NCBI GenBank assembly: GCA_949358305.1
Contig: OX442319.1
Coordinates: 13,950,001-14,014,000, forward strand
From: Strigamia acuminata
Taxonomy: Eukaryota > Arthropoda > Chilopoda > Geophilomorpha > Linotaeniidae
Reading direction: 5' to 3'
Length of the DNA: 64,000 nucleotides
The notes below the pieces were generated by a model that made no database searches, had not been told where the DNA came from, and saw only the letters and a list, made by a program, of their open reading frames with translations. Below are positions 44,389-57,694 of this stretch, in pieces; position 1 is the stretch's first letter; every line of letters begins with the position of its first letter. The translations under genes and the position numbers were made by a program.

Positions 44389-46626
44389 TCATAAGGCGTT
44401 GAACACTAATCGCTTGACGAATCCGCTGGCCGAATTGATGAACGCTTTCATCACGCGTTGGTTGGCCCCTCGCGGAGACCCCCAGTTGGTGGATCCTTTC
44501 GAGGAGTTAGGGCCTTTGGCACCGCTCCAAACGCTCGGGTGGTGCACAATGTTAGTATTTGCCAAAATCTTTGGTGACCAAGTCTTGCGCGGGGAACACG
44601 TGTTCGCCGCCGTTTTCGATCGAAACAGTCCTTCGGCAATCGTGGACAACTTTTTCAAAGTCCTCTGCGTCATTTCTTCTTCGGACACGAAACGGCGGCT
44701 CCGGGTGCGAGGAGTCACCAAGTGGTCCCCCTGTCCCCCGGTGCAAGAACTGATCATCAATTTACATTTCCTCGTTTTCCTCTTGGACCGACTCCTCGAG
44801 CAAGAATCCACCAAAGAAGACCTTCTGCTGGCGCCGTCGTCCCCCATGGGACCAACTGACCTTGACCGTGACCTCCAAAAGGCAAGTTTGCTAGTTCCAT
44901 GTGGGAGGACGTCCTTCACCTTCGACACAGGAGAAATGCTGCTGGTCTTCTTCTCGGGGGCTGCGGCTGCGGCTACTCGTTCGGCGCTTCCTCCTCCTCG
45001 ACCGGAAGAACTTCTGTGGAGAGGAGAGGACCCGTGAGCTATAAAACAAAGATGCGGGTCACTTAGATGGACCTTGATGCAATGCACCTATTCACCCACT
45101 CACCTATTTTCTCGTGCGAGTTCTCCTTCGACGGACAATACTCTTCGGCCGCTTGTCGTTCCAGGTCGTCTTCGGGGATCCACCGGAAGCTGAACTTGTC
45201 GCCGCGCGAATCTTCCGCCTCGGTCGCCATCTTGGCTGCCGACCACTTCACCAGATGTTGCAGCAAAGCCGTCTCCAAAGCCTCCGGTTCGCAGCCGGAC
45301 GGCGAACACAGCGTCGGAGTGGCCACGTACGACCGCGCGGGCGGAGTCATCAGTGCGGGAGGGCTGAGCGGGGAACTCGGACACGTGGTTCCGCCGAGCG
45401 CTTCTTCCAGCACCGACGCATCTTTGTCCGGCGAAGACGGGTACGACCCGGAAGGACCCAGCCTCAACGGCGGCACTTCGCTTCTCGCGTCTGATTCCAC
45501 CGAAAGCTTGTAAGAGATGTACATGCTCTGCGGCATTCTCGCGCTATCCATCGAAGTCGTTCCGGGAGATCCGATGTCTTCCGGCTCGGAGGACCGCGAA
45601 GACTCCGAAGTGTTGAGACTGCGCTGCCTCAGATTGATAGACTTCGATTCGGCGAAGTTCTCCGACGGTTGCATGTCCGTCGGAGGCAATTCCAGGGACA
45701 TCGCTTCCGGAACGTCCGAGAAGTCCTCGGATTCCGGCGGAGGCCATTCCTCGGACGACTCGTCGTTCTGCGTGGCGCTCTGCTCGGATTCCTCGGACGG
45801 GGTTTCGCCGCTCCCCCCGTGCGCCGGGAGCACGCCCCGGCCCAACCGGCATCGCGGCCTCCGGTTCCTTCGCGCCTGGGAAACCTCGTTGCCCGCAACA
45901 TGCACCAGATTGTTCGGGTCCCTCTTCCGGGATCTCGCTTTCCGGCCTTCATCCGACCCAGAACTCGCATTCCCCACGGGGTCCGCGTGTCCCGCGATTT
46001 CGCCGCGCCTCCAGAGCGGCGCGCAACGGAAATCCCTCTCTTCGCCCCGGCCGCTGTTCTCCTGCGAGTACCCGCTCTGCGGTTGAGGGATGAACGCCTT
46101 GTAGCCTCTGGACTGCGGCTGGAACCACGCCAGCGGGTGGAATTGCTGCTGGACGCCTTCGGAGAAGGAGATTCCGGACGTCGGACACGCTCCGAGACCC
46201 GGCATGCCTGGAAACTGGGACGGGAAGAGTCCCCCGTAGGAAAGAAACGGCGATTGCGGCGCCATGGGAGGCGGCGGTTGCGGAAATCGCCACATGTCGT
46301 TGGCTTGCGGCGAGATGAACTGACCGGGACTGGGCAGCCGAACCGGCGGAGGCACGACGTACCTGGGGAAAAGCTGGTTGGGAAATCCCAGCGGACAAGG
46401 GAACTGCTGCATCAGGTAGTTGTCCTTCGCTTCAGAAGCGTTCGCAGCTCCCGGGACGGGTGGGACGCCGGTGGGAGTCTGCGGGCCCTGACGGGGACTC
46501 GACTGCGTGGACGCGAGGCGGATTCCGGGGTCGTGGAACAAGGGCGTGTGGTAGGGAAACATGTCGAACTGGTTGGAGTAAGCTTGCGGGAAGAAAGACA
46601 CTCCTCTGCCGGTCGCCAGTTGTTGT

Positions 46627-46658
<32 letters not shown>

Positions 46659-49600
46659 GATGAACTGTTGCTGGGCCGGGGTCATCATGGATGGCTGGGG
46701 GGGCCCCTGACCGGTGTCCATGACGCAGAGTGTCTCGAAACCTGGTGGTGGTTTGCATAGGATGGGGAAAGGTTGTCTCCAGTGGGCAGCTGTGGGTTGG
46801 CTGAAGTTGTTGCGTTTTTGGTAGTTGAAGTCTGTTGGTTGCAGTGCCGGTCTCTGCCAGTTTTGGTATCGAGCGGTCTGCTGTTGTTGCTGCTGTTGTT
46901 GCTGTTGCTGCTGCTGTTGTTGCTGCTGTTGTTGCTGCTGTAGTTGGTGGTGTTGGGGTCGAATGTAGTGCTTGACGCTGGATGTCAAGTTGGCTCTGGA
47001 ATGGGTGGCGGCCACGCGGGGACAGAAGGAAGGTGCGTGAATGTTCATGCGACCATCATCGGCAATTCTATAAGGAAAGGTGATAATTAGAAAGGTAATT
47101 GAATTTGAGCGTATCGTCGATTTTGAATTCTATCTATTTATTTATTTATTTATTTATTTCTTTTTCAGGCTGAGAAGTTGATTTTTTTTCGTTTCGATTG
47201 GTTTTTTTTCAGCATTAAAATTGCATTTTTGTGTGTGAAGATAAATTTTTTAATTAAATCTGCAGTTTTCTGTACATAAATTGCTGTTATCATCCTAAAT
47301 CTGCAGTATTCTATACACAAATTGCTGTTTTCAGCCTAAATTTGCAGTTTTCTGTACATAAATTTGTGTTATCAACCTAAATTTGCATTTTTTTAAACTT
47401 AGATTGCCTTTTTCTGCTCCGTATTACATTATTCTTCTTAAAAAAATTTATTCATGAGCATAAAAATGCATTCTACTCATTTGAAGGTGTTTTTCAATGT
47501 AAAAAACGGCAATAAACAGCAAAATAGATGCATTAAACAACAAGAACAGTGCACTTTCCACAAAAAACCAGCATTGAACGACAAAAAGTGCATATTTCCA
47601 TCCAAACATGCCATGAAATAGCAAAATATGCATATTTCCATCCAAACATGGCATTAAACAGCAAAAATGTTCCAAACATGGCATTAAACAGCAACAATGT
47701 GCACATTTCCATCTAAACATAGCATTAAACCGCAAAAATGTGCACATTTGTACCAAGAAACTGCATAATTCCGTATCACAAAAATGCAATGCAACTCTGT
47801 TTTACTACTCAGCTGCATTAACGGCGACTGAGATTCCTCCGAACTCGTGCTTCTCCCGCTATTAATCGACCTGAGAAGTCCATGAGCATCATTCTCACGT
47901 CTCCTGAACGACTCCTGCAATTGTAAATCCGAATCGGACTCGCTCCGAAGACCCATCGACGAATCCGATATCGGACTGCTCATGCTATTCGATCCTTGCG
48001 ACGCCGACCTAAAAACATTTGCACATTTTGACAAAAAACTCAAATTTCAAATTGTCGTTATTCGTTAATTGACCTCTGGAGATCCGTGTCGGACCTCGAA
48101 TGAATGTTCCGCTGCAGAGGCGTTCCGACAAATATTCCCCACTCGACGTGACAGTCGTAGGGCGAGGATTTCTTGCCTCTGTCGCCTTGCGATCGGATTC
48201 TGGCCGTGCCGGACATTGCGGCCGGCTGCCGGAAGTTCATGGTTGCAGCTTCGCTTAGCGTTGGGAAGTCTTCGAAGTTGAGTTCGGTGAGTGAGGGCGC
48301 GGAAGGAGTTCTGGCTGCCGCTGCGCTCGTCTGCAGTCCCACCACTGTTTGATGGTCCAGTTTGTCTTTGTCCTTGAATTTGTCCGACTGCAAAGTGAGA
48401 GTTTTGGTTAGAAATTAATAGAAATGAATAGAAATGAAACTCACAAAAAGTCAACAAAAAAGTCACGATATTGGCTAAAACTTACTCAAATATTCACTAA
48501 AACTTACAAAAATCATCAATTCACTGAGTACCATTTTTTTTATTTAAAAAATTACTAAGAATTTACTAAATCTCATCGAATTTTCAAGAGAAAATGTCGG
48601 AAATTCATAAAAACTGACATAAATCTCACAAAAAGTCAAATAAAAAACCAAAAATTACTAAAATCAAAAAGAAAGCGCGTAAACTGACAAGAAAATGAAA
48701 AAAAAATCACTAAAAAGTTATCAATTTGTTAAAAACGCATTAAACACCAACAGAAAATGACTAAAACTAACAAAAATCACTAAAACTCACCAAAAATCCA
48801 CTAAAACTCACCAAAAATCCACTAAAACTCAGCAAAAATCCACTAAAACTCACCAAAAATCCACTAAAACTCATCAAAAATCCACTACAACTCACCAAAA
48901 TTAACCAATTCGTAAAATCGCTGTAAAGTAATTGTTAACTACCGGTAACTCTATTTTAAATCAGTTAGACCAACTCCAACTTCATCTTCACCTAAACTTA
49001 TTCAATTTAAGTAAAAATACTAGAGGTAGTACACATAATTGCTTTTACATCTATGTGGTGAACATTTTTCCTGGAGTTCCTCATGTCCTCTCTGCGATGT
49101 AAATGCGGGCTCTTTTTGATCCAATTCGACCTCCGCATTCGTTCCCGATTCGTTTTATGGCACGACGAATCGACGTGGCGACCCGTGTCCTCTTCGGACG
49201 TCGAAAGTCCCAACCGGACGCGGTTGTCCAGGAGGTAGTCGTCGCACAGCCAAAGTCGCTGCACTTCCTGCGACGTGATCTGCTGGAAGAGGCGTCGAAC
49301 TCCTTGACGACACCGGTTCCACGAACGTAATTTCGGCTTGGGGAATTGATGGATGTCGAACGCGGAAACTGGTTTGTCCAAGATTTCTGCAAAATCCAAT
49401 TTAAAATATTAATTTAATTGATTAATTAAATTTTTTTTTCTTTTTACCGAGGAAGTCGATGGACATTTCGAGGTCGGGGATCATCATGTTGGCAAAGTCG
49501 TCGCGGGAACAGAGCGACTGCAGGAATTCTGGGTAGACGCAGAGCAACCAGTTGGCCCATGACACACACTTTTCTTTAGACGTGGTTTCTTTGGGACATG

Positions 49601-50646
49601 TTTCTGATTTGAGAACTTGTTTGACCAATCCGTTAAACTTTCTAGAAAAATGAGATTAAATGATTGATTATGTTCTAGAAGAAATAAATAAATTTCTTTT
49701 TTTGGAAAAATTAATTTTTCTGCATTTAAAACCATCAACACTTTACTTTAAAAATTTAGAACAAATAATAAATAAAAAAAATTAGCAATTTTGCTCTAAT
49801 TTATATTGGAAAAATTCGTTTTCTTGATTTAAAACCATTAAAAAAAATGTGCGCAACTTACATGGGATCAAACGATCCACAAACGCGTCCAAATTCACCC
49901 AAAGGTGGTTCCTGGGCGCGACCTAAAGAGGGATCTTTACGGAAACATTCCGTATATTCCAACTGCTGTTCGTAATCGATTCCATCAGCTTTCTCGTTCG
50001 CTTCCCGACTGGAAAGAATGTAAAGAAAAATGTAAAAGAAGAAAAGAAAAAGCGTTGAGTTTTACATGAGTTGATTCTGCACGATACTTTCGGAGCTGAG
50101 GGAACTGAGAGTGGAACTGTGCTTCCACGTGACATCAAAGGCGAGCGGGGTCTCGACCAGCTCGTCGGCGAAACCCCTCTCGACGACGTCGTTGTACTCG
50201 TAGTTGCCGTACTGGGCCAAATGACTGAAGGGGATCGTGTCTCTGACCGTCTTCCTGTGGTCCACGCGGATCTCGGCCAGAAGGTCCAATATGGAGGTCT
50301 TCTGACAGGCCTCGCGTATTCTGTTGAACTTGACCCAGGTCTTTTGACACGCCTCGCGATGCACGTCCAAGGCGGACTCGGACCACACGTAGTCGGCGTA
50401 GAGGGTCAAGTTGAAGAGTGCCACCTCTTCGACGGTGTATTCGCTCGGTTTGCCTCGGTGTTGCGACTCATGAGTTCGGCCTGGCATTGGTTGAGTAGGT
50501 GGACGCGCGAAGACGACGACCAAGGTCCAGCAGAGGTGTGTTGCATTCCATTCACAGTTGTCGCAATATGGGTCGTGTTCTTGTTCTGGCACGATTGAAC
50601 AAACGAGTAGGAAAAGTCTCCTCTTCAAATCGGATGGAGTTGTCAT
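44389..50646 (-). CDS. Large polyglutamine protein of unknown function, ~1,460 aa, 8 exons
   Basis: Exons in coding order: 50066-50646, 49862-50008, 49448-49641, 49049-49386, 48074-48387, 47809-48008, 45104-47067, 44389-45038. All borders are GT-AG and phases agree except the sixth-seventh junction, where a weaker donor (GTTAAT at ~47817) fits the phase better. The N-terminal third is ordered and acidic/aromatic (EVALFNLTLYADYVW, IPFSHLAQYGNYEYND, SWANWLLCVYPEF); the middle has LNFEDFPTLSEA and VEWGIFVGTPL; exon 7 has a ~21-Gln tract (46870-46940) and a ~13-Gln tract (46618-46658) in a Pro/Gln/Phe-rich region; exon 8 is Ser/Arg-rich and basic (SRSRSKRKTRKCK). No signal peptide or TM. The composition suggests a cytoplasmic or nuclear RNA- or protein-scaffold protein, but I recognise no family. 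High GC in exon 7 also opens antisense frames. Confidence 0.7.
48765..48900. repeat. Intronic 21-bp repeat AAAATCCACTAAAACTCACC
   Basis: About six near-identical tandem units within the intron between the fourth and fifth exons of the polyglutamine gene; diverged relatives extend back to ~48480. Confidence 0.8.
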
Positions 50647-51256
50647 TCAATGAGTTCTAAAACTTCATATTCAACAATGTGTGCACTCAACAATCGTCGT
50701 CATGTCATTTTCACACTCTTTCTTGCAGAATGTCAACAATTGTCAAAAAAAGCAGTAAGCTTTGCTCTCTGCTCACTTGTCAATGCAATTTTTATTCTTC
50801 ACTTTGTTTTCCGATAATGGAGCTGCAAATGCAAATCAATTTGCGTGACGTGCAGGGCAGACACCTTTTCAATTTTCATTTGGAAGGAAACACTATTTGA
50901 ATTGAAGACACGAGAATTTATTTGCCATCATTTTTGTACAGTTTTTGGAAAGCTTTTTACAGAGTTGAAAACAGAAAAATGGTCTCAAATACATTTTATT
51001 CACGTTTCGTAAATAACTAACATGTTCATTAGCAAACCAATTTGAAACCAAAAAGTCAAATCAATGCACATTTATGAAATCACGACAAAAATAATTAATT
51101 AAATAAATATATACATAAATATATATTTAAAATATATCATATTTACACAAATCCATAATCAAAAAAATAAAATAAACAAAAAAAAAAAACCTCCAAAAAA
51201 CCCAAATTTCGATTTAACAAAAAAAAAATAAATACAGTAAATAAATCGAAGAAAAT
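50647..51256. other. Intergenic between two minus-strand genes
   Basis: Probable promoter of the polyglutamine gene on the left and 3' flank of the Kelch gene on the right (AATAAA-like AT-rich run 51090-51250). No supported gene. Confidence 0.45.
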
Positions 51257-53097
51257 TCAAATATTTTTATTCAACATGACGATGCCCAACGGTCCCCAGC
51301 AATCCCTCAAATAACTCGCCTGCTCCGGCCGAATCATCTGGTCCTTGACCGAATCGTAACTCAACAACTGTTTGCCCTTGAAACTCGCCAGCCAAATCTG
51401 CTGCTTCCAAACCACCATGAAATACTCGTCCGGACAAAACGGAACATTCGTGTCGGTCGCGCACCACCGATCGCTGCTCGGGTCGTAAACCAGCATCGCA
51501 TCCTTCGTCACCCACTTGTCCGTGTCCTCCCTGCCGCCCATCACAAAAAGGCGCCCGTCCACGCCCGCCGCGCCCATCCCGTACCTCTTGGACGGCAAAC
51601 AAGCGACCCTCGTCCACTGATTCACCGCCGGGTCGTAGCACTCGGTCGAAGTGAGCCCTCGTTCGCCGTCCCACCCCCCGACGCAGTACAAGCGGTCGTT
51701 CAACGCCGACAGGCTGATGCCCACTTTGGTCTCGCTCAGCGGCGCCAGGCTCGTCCAGTGGTCGTCCTCCGGCTCGTAGCGCTCGACGCAGTGGATGTAT
51801 CCGCACGAATTGAACCCGCCCGCCACGTAGATGGAGCCGTTCAAATTGCACACGCCGTGGCCGGCACGCGGGTTGAACATGTTCCGCGCCGTGTGGATCG
51901 TCTTCGTGGCCGTGTTGTACATGTACATCGAGTTGAGGCAATTGCCCGCCGCTCTTCCGCCCACGATGTACACTTTGCAGTCCTGCACGGCCACCACGCG
52001 CGGTATGAGCTCGTAGCGTTGTAGTTTCGGCAACGGCAGGCGCTCCGGGTTCAGCCAGATGCCCTTCTTGATGTCGTACCTGAGCATGACCAAGCTGTTG
52101 TCCTTCATCTGCACGACGAGCGCCACGAGCGGCTGGAACACGTCTTCGCCGCGGTTGCACACGCGGCCCTTGAGGAAGCGCAGCGAGATGGCGCGCGTGA
52201 TGCTGCGCTCCAGCTCGGGGTAGTCGCACACGAGCGGGTCCTCTTCGAGCAGTTCTTGCAGACACTCGAGGGACACGTCTTGGAATTTGATGAGAGGCAA
52301 AAGGGTGAGCAGATACGTGTCGATGCACTCCTTGTCCTGGTGTTTGAGCCACGTGAGGACGGCGCGCAGAACCGTGTCCTGCGCGGGAACTGTGAGCGTC
52401 GAGCAGGTGAGGAGGGCGCACATGCGTTCTAGGGAGAGTTCGGGGAACTCTTTGGCCTTGTGCAGGGTGCGGAAGTTGCGTCCGAGGTACTTGATCACCT
52501 CGCACTCCATCTCCTCGTTGTTGGTCGTGTTGGCGATGTCCCAGGCCTCGAGGAACGCCTGCATGGACATGGCCTGCAACACCTGGCAGCAGCAGAAGTC
52601 GTACACTTCGCGCATTTGCAGGAAGTCGGCGACGAAGAGAACGGATTTGAGGCGTTCTTTCTCCTCGGCGGAGACGGTGAGGTAGCCGGTGTACATGAAG
52701 TGCAGGAGTTCTTCCATGGGGTCGGGGTCAACGCCCTCCAACTCGATGCTGTTCTCGTCGCCGCCCGCCAGCAGTTCTTTGAAGTAGGGACTGCTGGAGC
52801 AGAGGATGGCCTTGTGCGCGGTGAACACGCGGGCGCCGCACGCGAGCGAGATGTCGGTGAAAGTGCCCTGGATGCGCATCTCGTCCATCATGTCTCCTCT
52901 GGTGGTGAAGTGGTGCAGCCGGATCTCGTCCAAGGTGGCCACCAGTGTGTCGGGACAGTGGGGTTTGTCCACTGCAAATTTTAATTGGATTTTAATTTTA
53001 ATTGAATTTAATTGGATTTTAATTTTAATTGAATTTAATTGGATTTTAATTTTAATTGAATTTAATTGGATTTAAGTTTACCTTGGATCGTGCACAT
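51257..53097 (-). CDS. BTB-BACK-Kelch protein (KLHL family), ~576 aa
   Basis: Short first exon 53082-53097 (Met-Cys-Thr-Ile-Gln) spliced to 51257-52971 with consistent phase; the 110-bp intron contains a 27-bp repeat. BTB at ~35-140 (SLACGARVFTAHKAILCSSS, FMYTGYLTV), BACK at ~145-245 (FLEAWDIANTTNNEEMECEV, LLPLIKFQDVSLECLQEL), then six Kelch blades at ~290-570 with GG doublets (YIVGGRAAG, YVAGGFNSCGY, YCVGGWDGE, FVMGGREDT). BTB-BACK-Kelch proteins typically dimerise and act as CUL3 E3 ligase substrate adaptors, the Kelch propeller binding substrate. Full length and intact. The precise KLHL subtype cannot be assigned by eye. GC is strikingly higher than its surroundings. Confidence 0.92.
52981..53076. 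repeat. 27-bp tandem repeat in the Kelch intron
   Basis: Three and a half copies of a unit starting AATTGGATTTTAATTTTAAT; makes up almost all of the 110-bp intron. Confidence 0.9.
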
Positions 53098-54034
53098 TTT
53101 GGCGTGGTGTTGATGGTTTACCGTCGATGGATTAGTGGGAAGTTCACGTATTCATCTCGGGATTTTGTTCGGGTTTTCGAAAGAATAGATTTTTTGAAGT
53201 AAGTAATAATTCTTATGGGTTCGTGCTGCAAGTTAATTTAACGACGGGGTTTTTTTGGAGGGGTAACTTAAACTACTAGCGAATAAATGGTTGGCTTTCA
53301 CGAAGAAAGTCTCCGTGTTTTTTCCGAATTTCCTTCCATTCTAGGCGCGCGCTGAAACGTCGTTTCATTGTGACGTTTTCACGTTTTCACGTTGAATAAT
53401 AATAATAATAATAATATTAATGTAAAAATTGTCGAAATAAAATGTGGGGAACAATTGAATGTGTCTATTGTTGTTAATTTAATGAATGGAAAAGCGAAGA
53501 AGAACAGATTACTAATTAAGAACGAGAAAATAACGATTTAATCGACCGTGCGGGCATTGCCGTTTCGTTTGGCCGCAGCAACTGCACCGTAGTCGGCCGA
53601 GACAAAGAAAATGTCCGTAGAAAATGACTCGACTCACTTTTTTCTTATATTTTTGAATAAATCGAATCATCAAAAAGAAATGCAAAATAATTCTTATTTG
53701 AACATCATATAATTGTTTAATTCTAAATGCAATACCCTGTATTCAATATATTAATTTGTGACTGGCTGCCATTGTGCAGGTCACTGCCCTAAACAACGTG
53801 CACCTAAAGCAGCTCCCTGCAACCAGATGGGGCTGCGGATCCCGAAACTGACCCATGGGCCCCGGAATTGGGCACATAATTAACGGAACTGTCACTTGTG
53901 ACTACGTTAATTTAGCATCGATCCAATTGAGGAGCGATAAATTGAAAACCGTTCTTATCAAAACAGTTTAGATTGTATAGTATACTGTACTTGTACTGCC
54001 TTGAATACACTCTTTAGATATCTGTTTGGGCAAT
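53098..54034. other. Intergenic; Kelch promoter side and degenerin 5' flank
   Basis: An (AAT)n run lies at ~53397-53416. A clean hairpin at 53878-53912 (AATTAACG/CGTTAATT with inner GTCAC/GTGAC). The phrase CTGGCTGCCATTGTGCAGGT at ~53763 recurs in variant form at ~54978, inside intron 3 of the neighbouring degenerin copy, suggesting a dispersed repeat. No gene. Confidence 0.4.
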
Positions 54035-55258
54035 ATGGAATCACTTCGTATAAACCAACCCTTTGGCCGGATCAAACAACTTAGAAAAAGAAAATTGCAG
54101 CATCTTGTTGGCACAATTTTGGCCAAGCAATCGGAGTTACCAATGGTCATCAGATCTCTGAAGAGCATCTCAAAAAAAAAAAAAATTTGGCAGTTCTTCT
54201 TTTCACGTTCCTGCTATTGAATTTGGCAGTTTGTATTTACCAAATTGTGGATCGTGTATTGTATTACTTGGACAAACCAACTCGAGTGGATGCACACTTA
54301 GTAGAAACAACGCACGGTTCTTTCCCATACGTTTACCTGTATCCACTAACTACGCAAGAGTTTAACAATTTTATTGCGCAAAAGCGTAAGAACGATGCCT
54401 ATAAAGACCAATGTCATCGAGATATGTCGGATCCATTTAAAAGTCCAATCAAAATCGATGACATTATAAAATATTTGCGAAAACCTAGTTTCATAACCGA
54501 TGCCTATTTTTCAGCGGTAAGCTTTTTCATTTTTAACTAAAAGTAAAATAATAACAAATCTTTGCAGCACAAATTACGGGTTAGCATGACAATTAAACTT
54601 TACGAATCGGTTGAAGTGTCAAATACACAAATATCTAGCCGTATGTAGAGAAATCTAATACCGGTATTCCTTTTGTTTTTTGAAATTTAGTATTTTTTTA
54701 GCTTTTCCATTTCCATATGGCAATCCTAATTACAAGATGATAATAAAACTCGAATTTCCCAAAGACTGCTTCAGTGTTCAAGTAAGATTTCAATTCAGCT
54801 AGAAATGTGGATTTTTGTTTGTATTTTAATTACTGTCCACATTGACACAATTGCTTATCCAATGGTAGTAGCTTTTGATCAACCGGTGCCCAATCGAAAC
54901 TGCACGGCAACTAGTCCAAGGGTACTTGCAATTGCAATGCATGGTATAAGCAGAATGGTTTTCAGACCATGTATGTCTGGCTGCCCCTGTGCAGATCACT
55001 GCCCTAGGTTAATAATTCGTAATTATGCATGAGCACGGATACTTCTTCTAGAATTGATGTAACTGAAGAATATCAGTAGCATTTACTGCCATCAGTAATG
55101 TATGGCTAAAAATACCAACTATACCAAACAAGCTGAATTATTACAAACATATACTGAATAAGTAATGTTCGAATAAATACATCAATTACACGAACAGGAA
55201 CCAGAACTTATATGCAGTAAACTCACATCAGTCTACTCCAATTTGACTTTCACACCTG

Positions 55259-55561
55259 TTATAATCTCATCATGTTTATAAGAGATCAATTGGTAAATGG
55301 CTCTCACCTAACCTGGTGGAGCTGCAAGCTCGCAAGTAACTTAACTAGTGGGTTGAGGGCAGGGCAACAGGAAGTCAAGTGAATCACCTGAACGGCTGCC
55401 GTCACCATTATGAAATGCACTGTAAGGGCATATAAACCCCTAGAAACTTGAATACAGCCAACAAGAGCAATAAACCATCGTGTCCTGTGTATTTCATGTG
55501 TGTTGCATCCAGCAACTCATGGCCCTACACTGACCAAGTGTTCTCCGTCCAAACACTCACA
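55259..55561 (+). mobile_element. Possible solo LTR in intron 3
   Basis: TG...CA bounded stretch (TGTTATAATC to AACACTCACA) with TATA-like GGCATATAAACC (~55430) followed ~40 bp later by an AATAAA (~55478), the usual LTR promoter and polyadenylation order. No target duplication is visible. The corresponding intron at 3752 is only 169 bp and lacks it, so something was inserted here. Confidence 0.35.
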
Positions 55562-57127
55562 GGCTGAGTAAATAAAAATTTCACTTAATCTTGCCTGACT
55601 TGTTCTCTCAATTTAAAGGTACTTGTAGATTCATCACCAGTCGTCTATCATATGTCAGATTACTTGGTACATCACTTACGATTAAGACATAATAAAAACC
55701 AAGCGTTGATTTATTTGCAAAAAGTAAGTATGTTTGTTGCACAAACAAGAAACTATTCTACTACAGACTAATTTGATATACCGGTATAAATACTTCAGTA
55801 TCATTTCATTAATACAATGAAAAATCCATGTAGCAGTGATAATAATTTGCACAAGTGTTTGCATCCTTGTCTCATCAAGAGATTTCAATGCAGGTTGGTT
55901 TTTTTTCTAAGTATTTAAAATTACAATAACAAACAAAAGTGGACACATTTGCTTGCAGACATCCATTTTTCGAGGCAAGAAACCTACCGAAGTGCAACAA
56001 CAAATATCTGAAATGGCAATTGCTAAATATTTCAAATTTTCTCCTGACTGGCGATGATGTCATAACTCGCTGTAAATGTATCAAATTATGTGACGTGACA
56101 CAACAAACCATAACGTACAATCAAGAACGAGATTTAGAGAACAGCGTAGAAGTTTCCTTCATTAATAATTATGTTCGAACGTTAGAAGAACATTATTCGT
56201 ACGATATTATCTTTTTATTTTGCGATATTGGAGGGATATTGGAGGGAACATCGGTCTATATTTTGGCATGTCTTGTTTGGCACTAGTAGAAATATTGATT
56301 TATTCTTGCAAAATGCCTTTCATCTGATATAGAAAAGCTTCAAAGAAATCCAAGTTGGAAACAAAAATTCAAATAGTTGCGGACAAACTGGATAATATGC
56401 GACAGCGATCAATTCTTAAAAATAAACTGAGAGCTTTTTTATTACTCATCTTGACGCTTATTTCAGTTTATCAGATTTACAACTTGATTGCTTCTTATTG
56501 CGAATTTCCACTCTGCAAAACTATTAGTCTCATTAGAGACAAAACTATTCAATATCCACTCATCATTTCATGTGAAGAAAGTAATGAAATTGCAGAAGCC
56601 AAAATAAAATTGGCTGCAAATACGACGACCAGCTGTACTGGTTACCAAATCTATGATTTACTTCATGAATCATCAGAATTTGCAAACAAACCACTGCAGT
56701 TATGGAATTCCTCTTCAACTTTTAATCTTTTTGAAAGTTATGGAAAAGATCTTCGGAAAGTAAGAATATACAAAACTGTTTTTACACTTTGCAATTATAC
56801 TTCGGTAATAGTGTAAGTAATGATAAATTATCGATTTAAATTGCAGAGTACAAAGCAACGTTTCTTAAAACCCTGAATAGTAAAACATTTGCTTTTGTGC
56901 TATTTCTTGCAGAGAGAAACTTTCATGTATCTCACTTATTACGCCAATCTATCAGCAATATCGACAGTATTTGGCGTATGCACTGTGTTTACCAAAGGTA
57001 TCACACTCTAAAAGCAAATGGAAAAGACGGTTGTATACTTTCTTACAAATATTTGTAGGTGACCAGCAGTTTTCTCAGAAGAAAAATAAGTTATTCATTC
57101 CTTCTATCAGCAAATACGTGTGTAACA

Positions 57128-57694
57128 TGTGACCGTCAGGCCACCTGGGGTGACCTACGTCACTGCCACACACCACCATACGGCCCCAAGATCACCCCCT
57201 GATTGGGCAAGGTGATCTAGCCCGGGGGAAGGAGGGAGCTGAGTGGTGTGGGGAGAAGTTGCAGTGAGAGAGAGAGTGCGGTGTGTTGAGAGAGTTCCAG
57301 GGTGTTGTAGTATTGAGGGGACAAGACGTGTCCCGGCTGAGAGGACTCTGCACTCCATCCCATTCACCACAGAGACGCTCAGTATCTGGTTTACTCCATG
57401 ATGCAGCCTCCATGAGTGGCTACTGCGGGTCGTAGGTAAGTACGACATGAATGTAATGTTGAACCGACCACGTCACCCATTGGGCTCACGCCCAGTGTGT
57501 GACGGGTCGGTTGCCGGTGCGGCGTGCCTTCGTGGCACCCCTGCAACGAGTAACGGGATTCCCCATATCCCTAGATAACGCAATAAAGGCCAACCAACCA
57601 ATATTGTGGGAATCATCGTTATTTATGTGAAGTATGCGTCCCTACCCAGTGTTACCAGTCCCCTGACTACACTGGCGAGACCATAGCAGTCACA
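57128..57694 (+). mobile_element. Solo LTR, 567 bp, AACA target duplication
   Basis: Begins TGTGACCGTCAGG and ends GCAGTCACA, with AACA on both sides (57124-57127, 57695-57698); the 4-bp target suggests a Ty3/gypsy-type element. Contains CAATAAAGG near 57581. No second LTR or internal region in the window. Lies in intron 7 of the decayed degenerin copy; intron 7 of the 3002 copy lacks it. Confidence 0.6.

Noticed and set aside
44378-45037. 219-codon plus-strand protein
   Set aside because: Complement of the last exon of the polyglutamine gene, whose splice acceptor and phase support minus.
45669-46760. 363-codon plus-strand Arg-rich frame
   Set aside because: Antisense to the GC-rich seventh exon; composition is typical of antisense GC-rich frames.
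51267-52505. 412-codon Arg/His/Pro-rich minus frame
   Set aside because: Out-of-frame shadow of the Kelch gene.
53878-53912. Hairpin AATTAACG...CGTTAATT as a functional RNA
   Set aside because: Single occurrence, no covariation or context to separate it from chance.
57155-57448. Small minus-strand proteins
   Set aside because: They fall within the solo LTR and lack any conserved motif.
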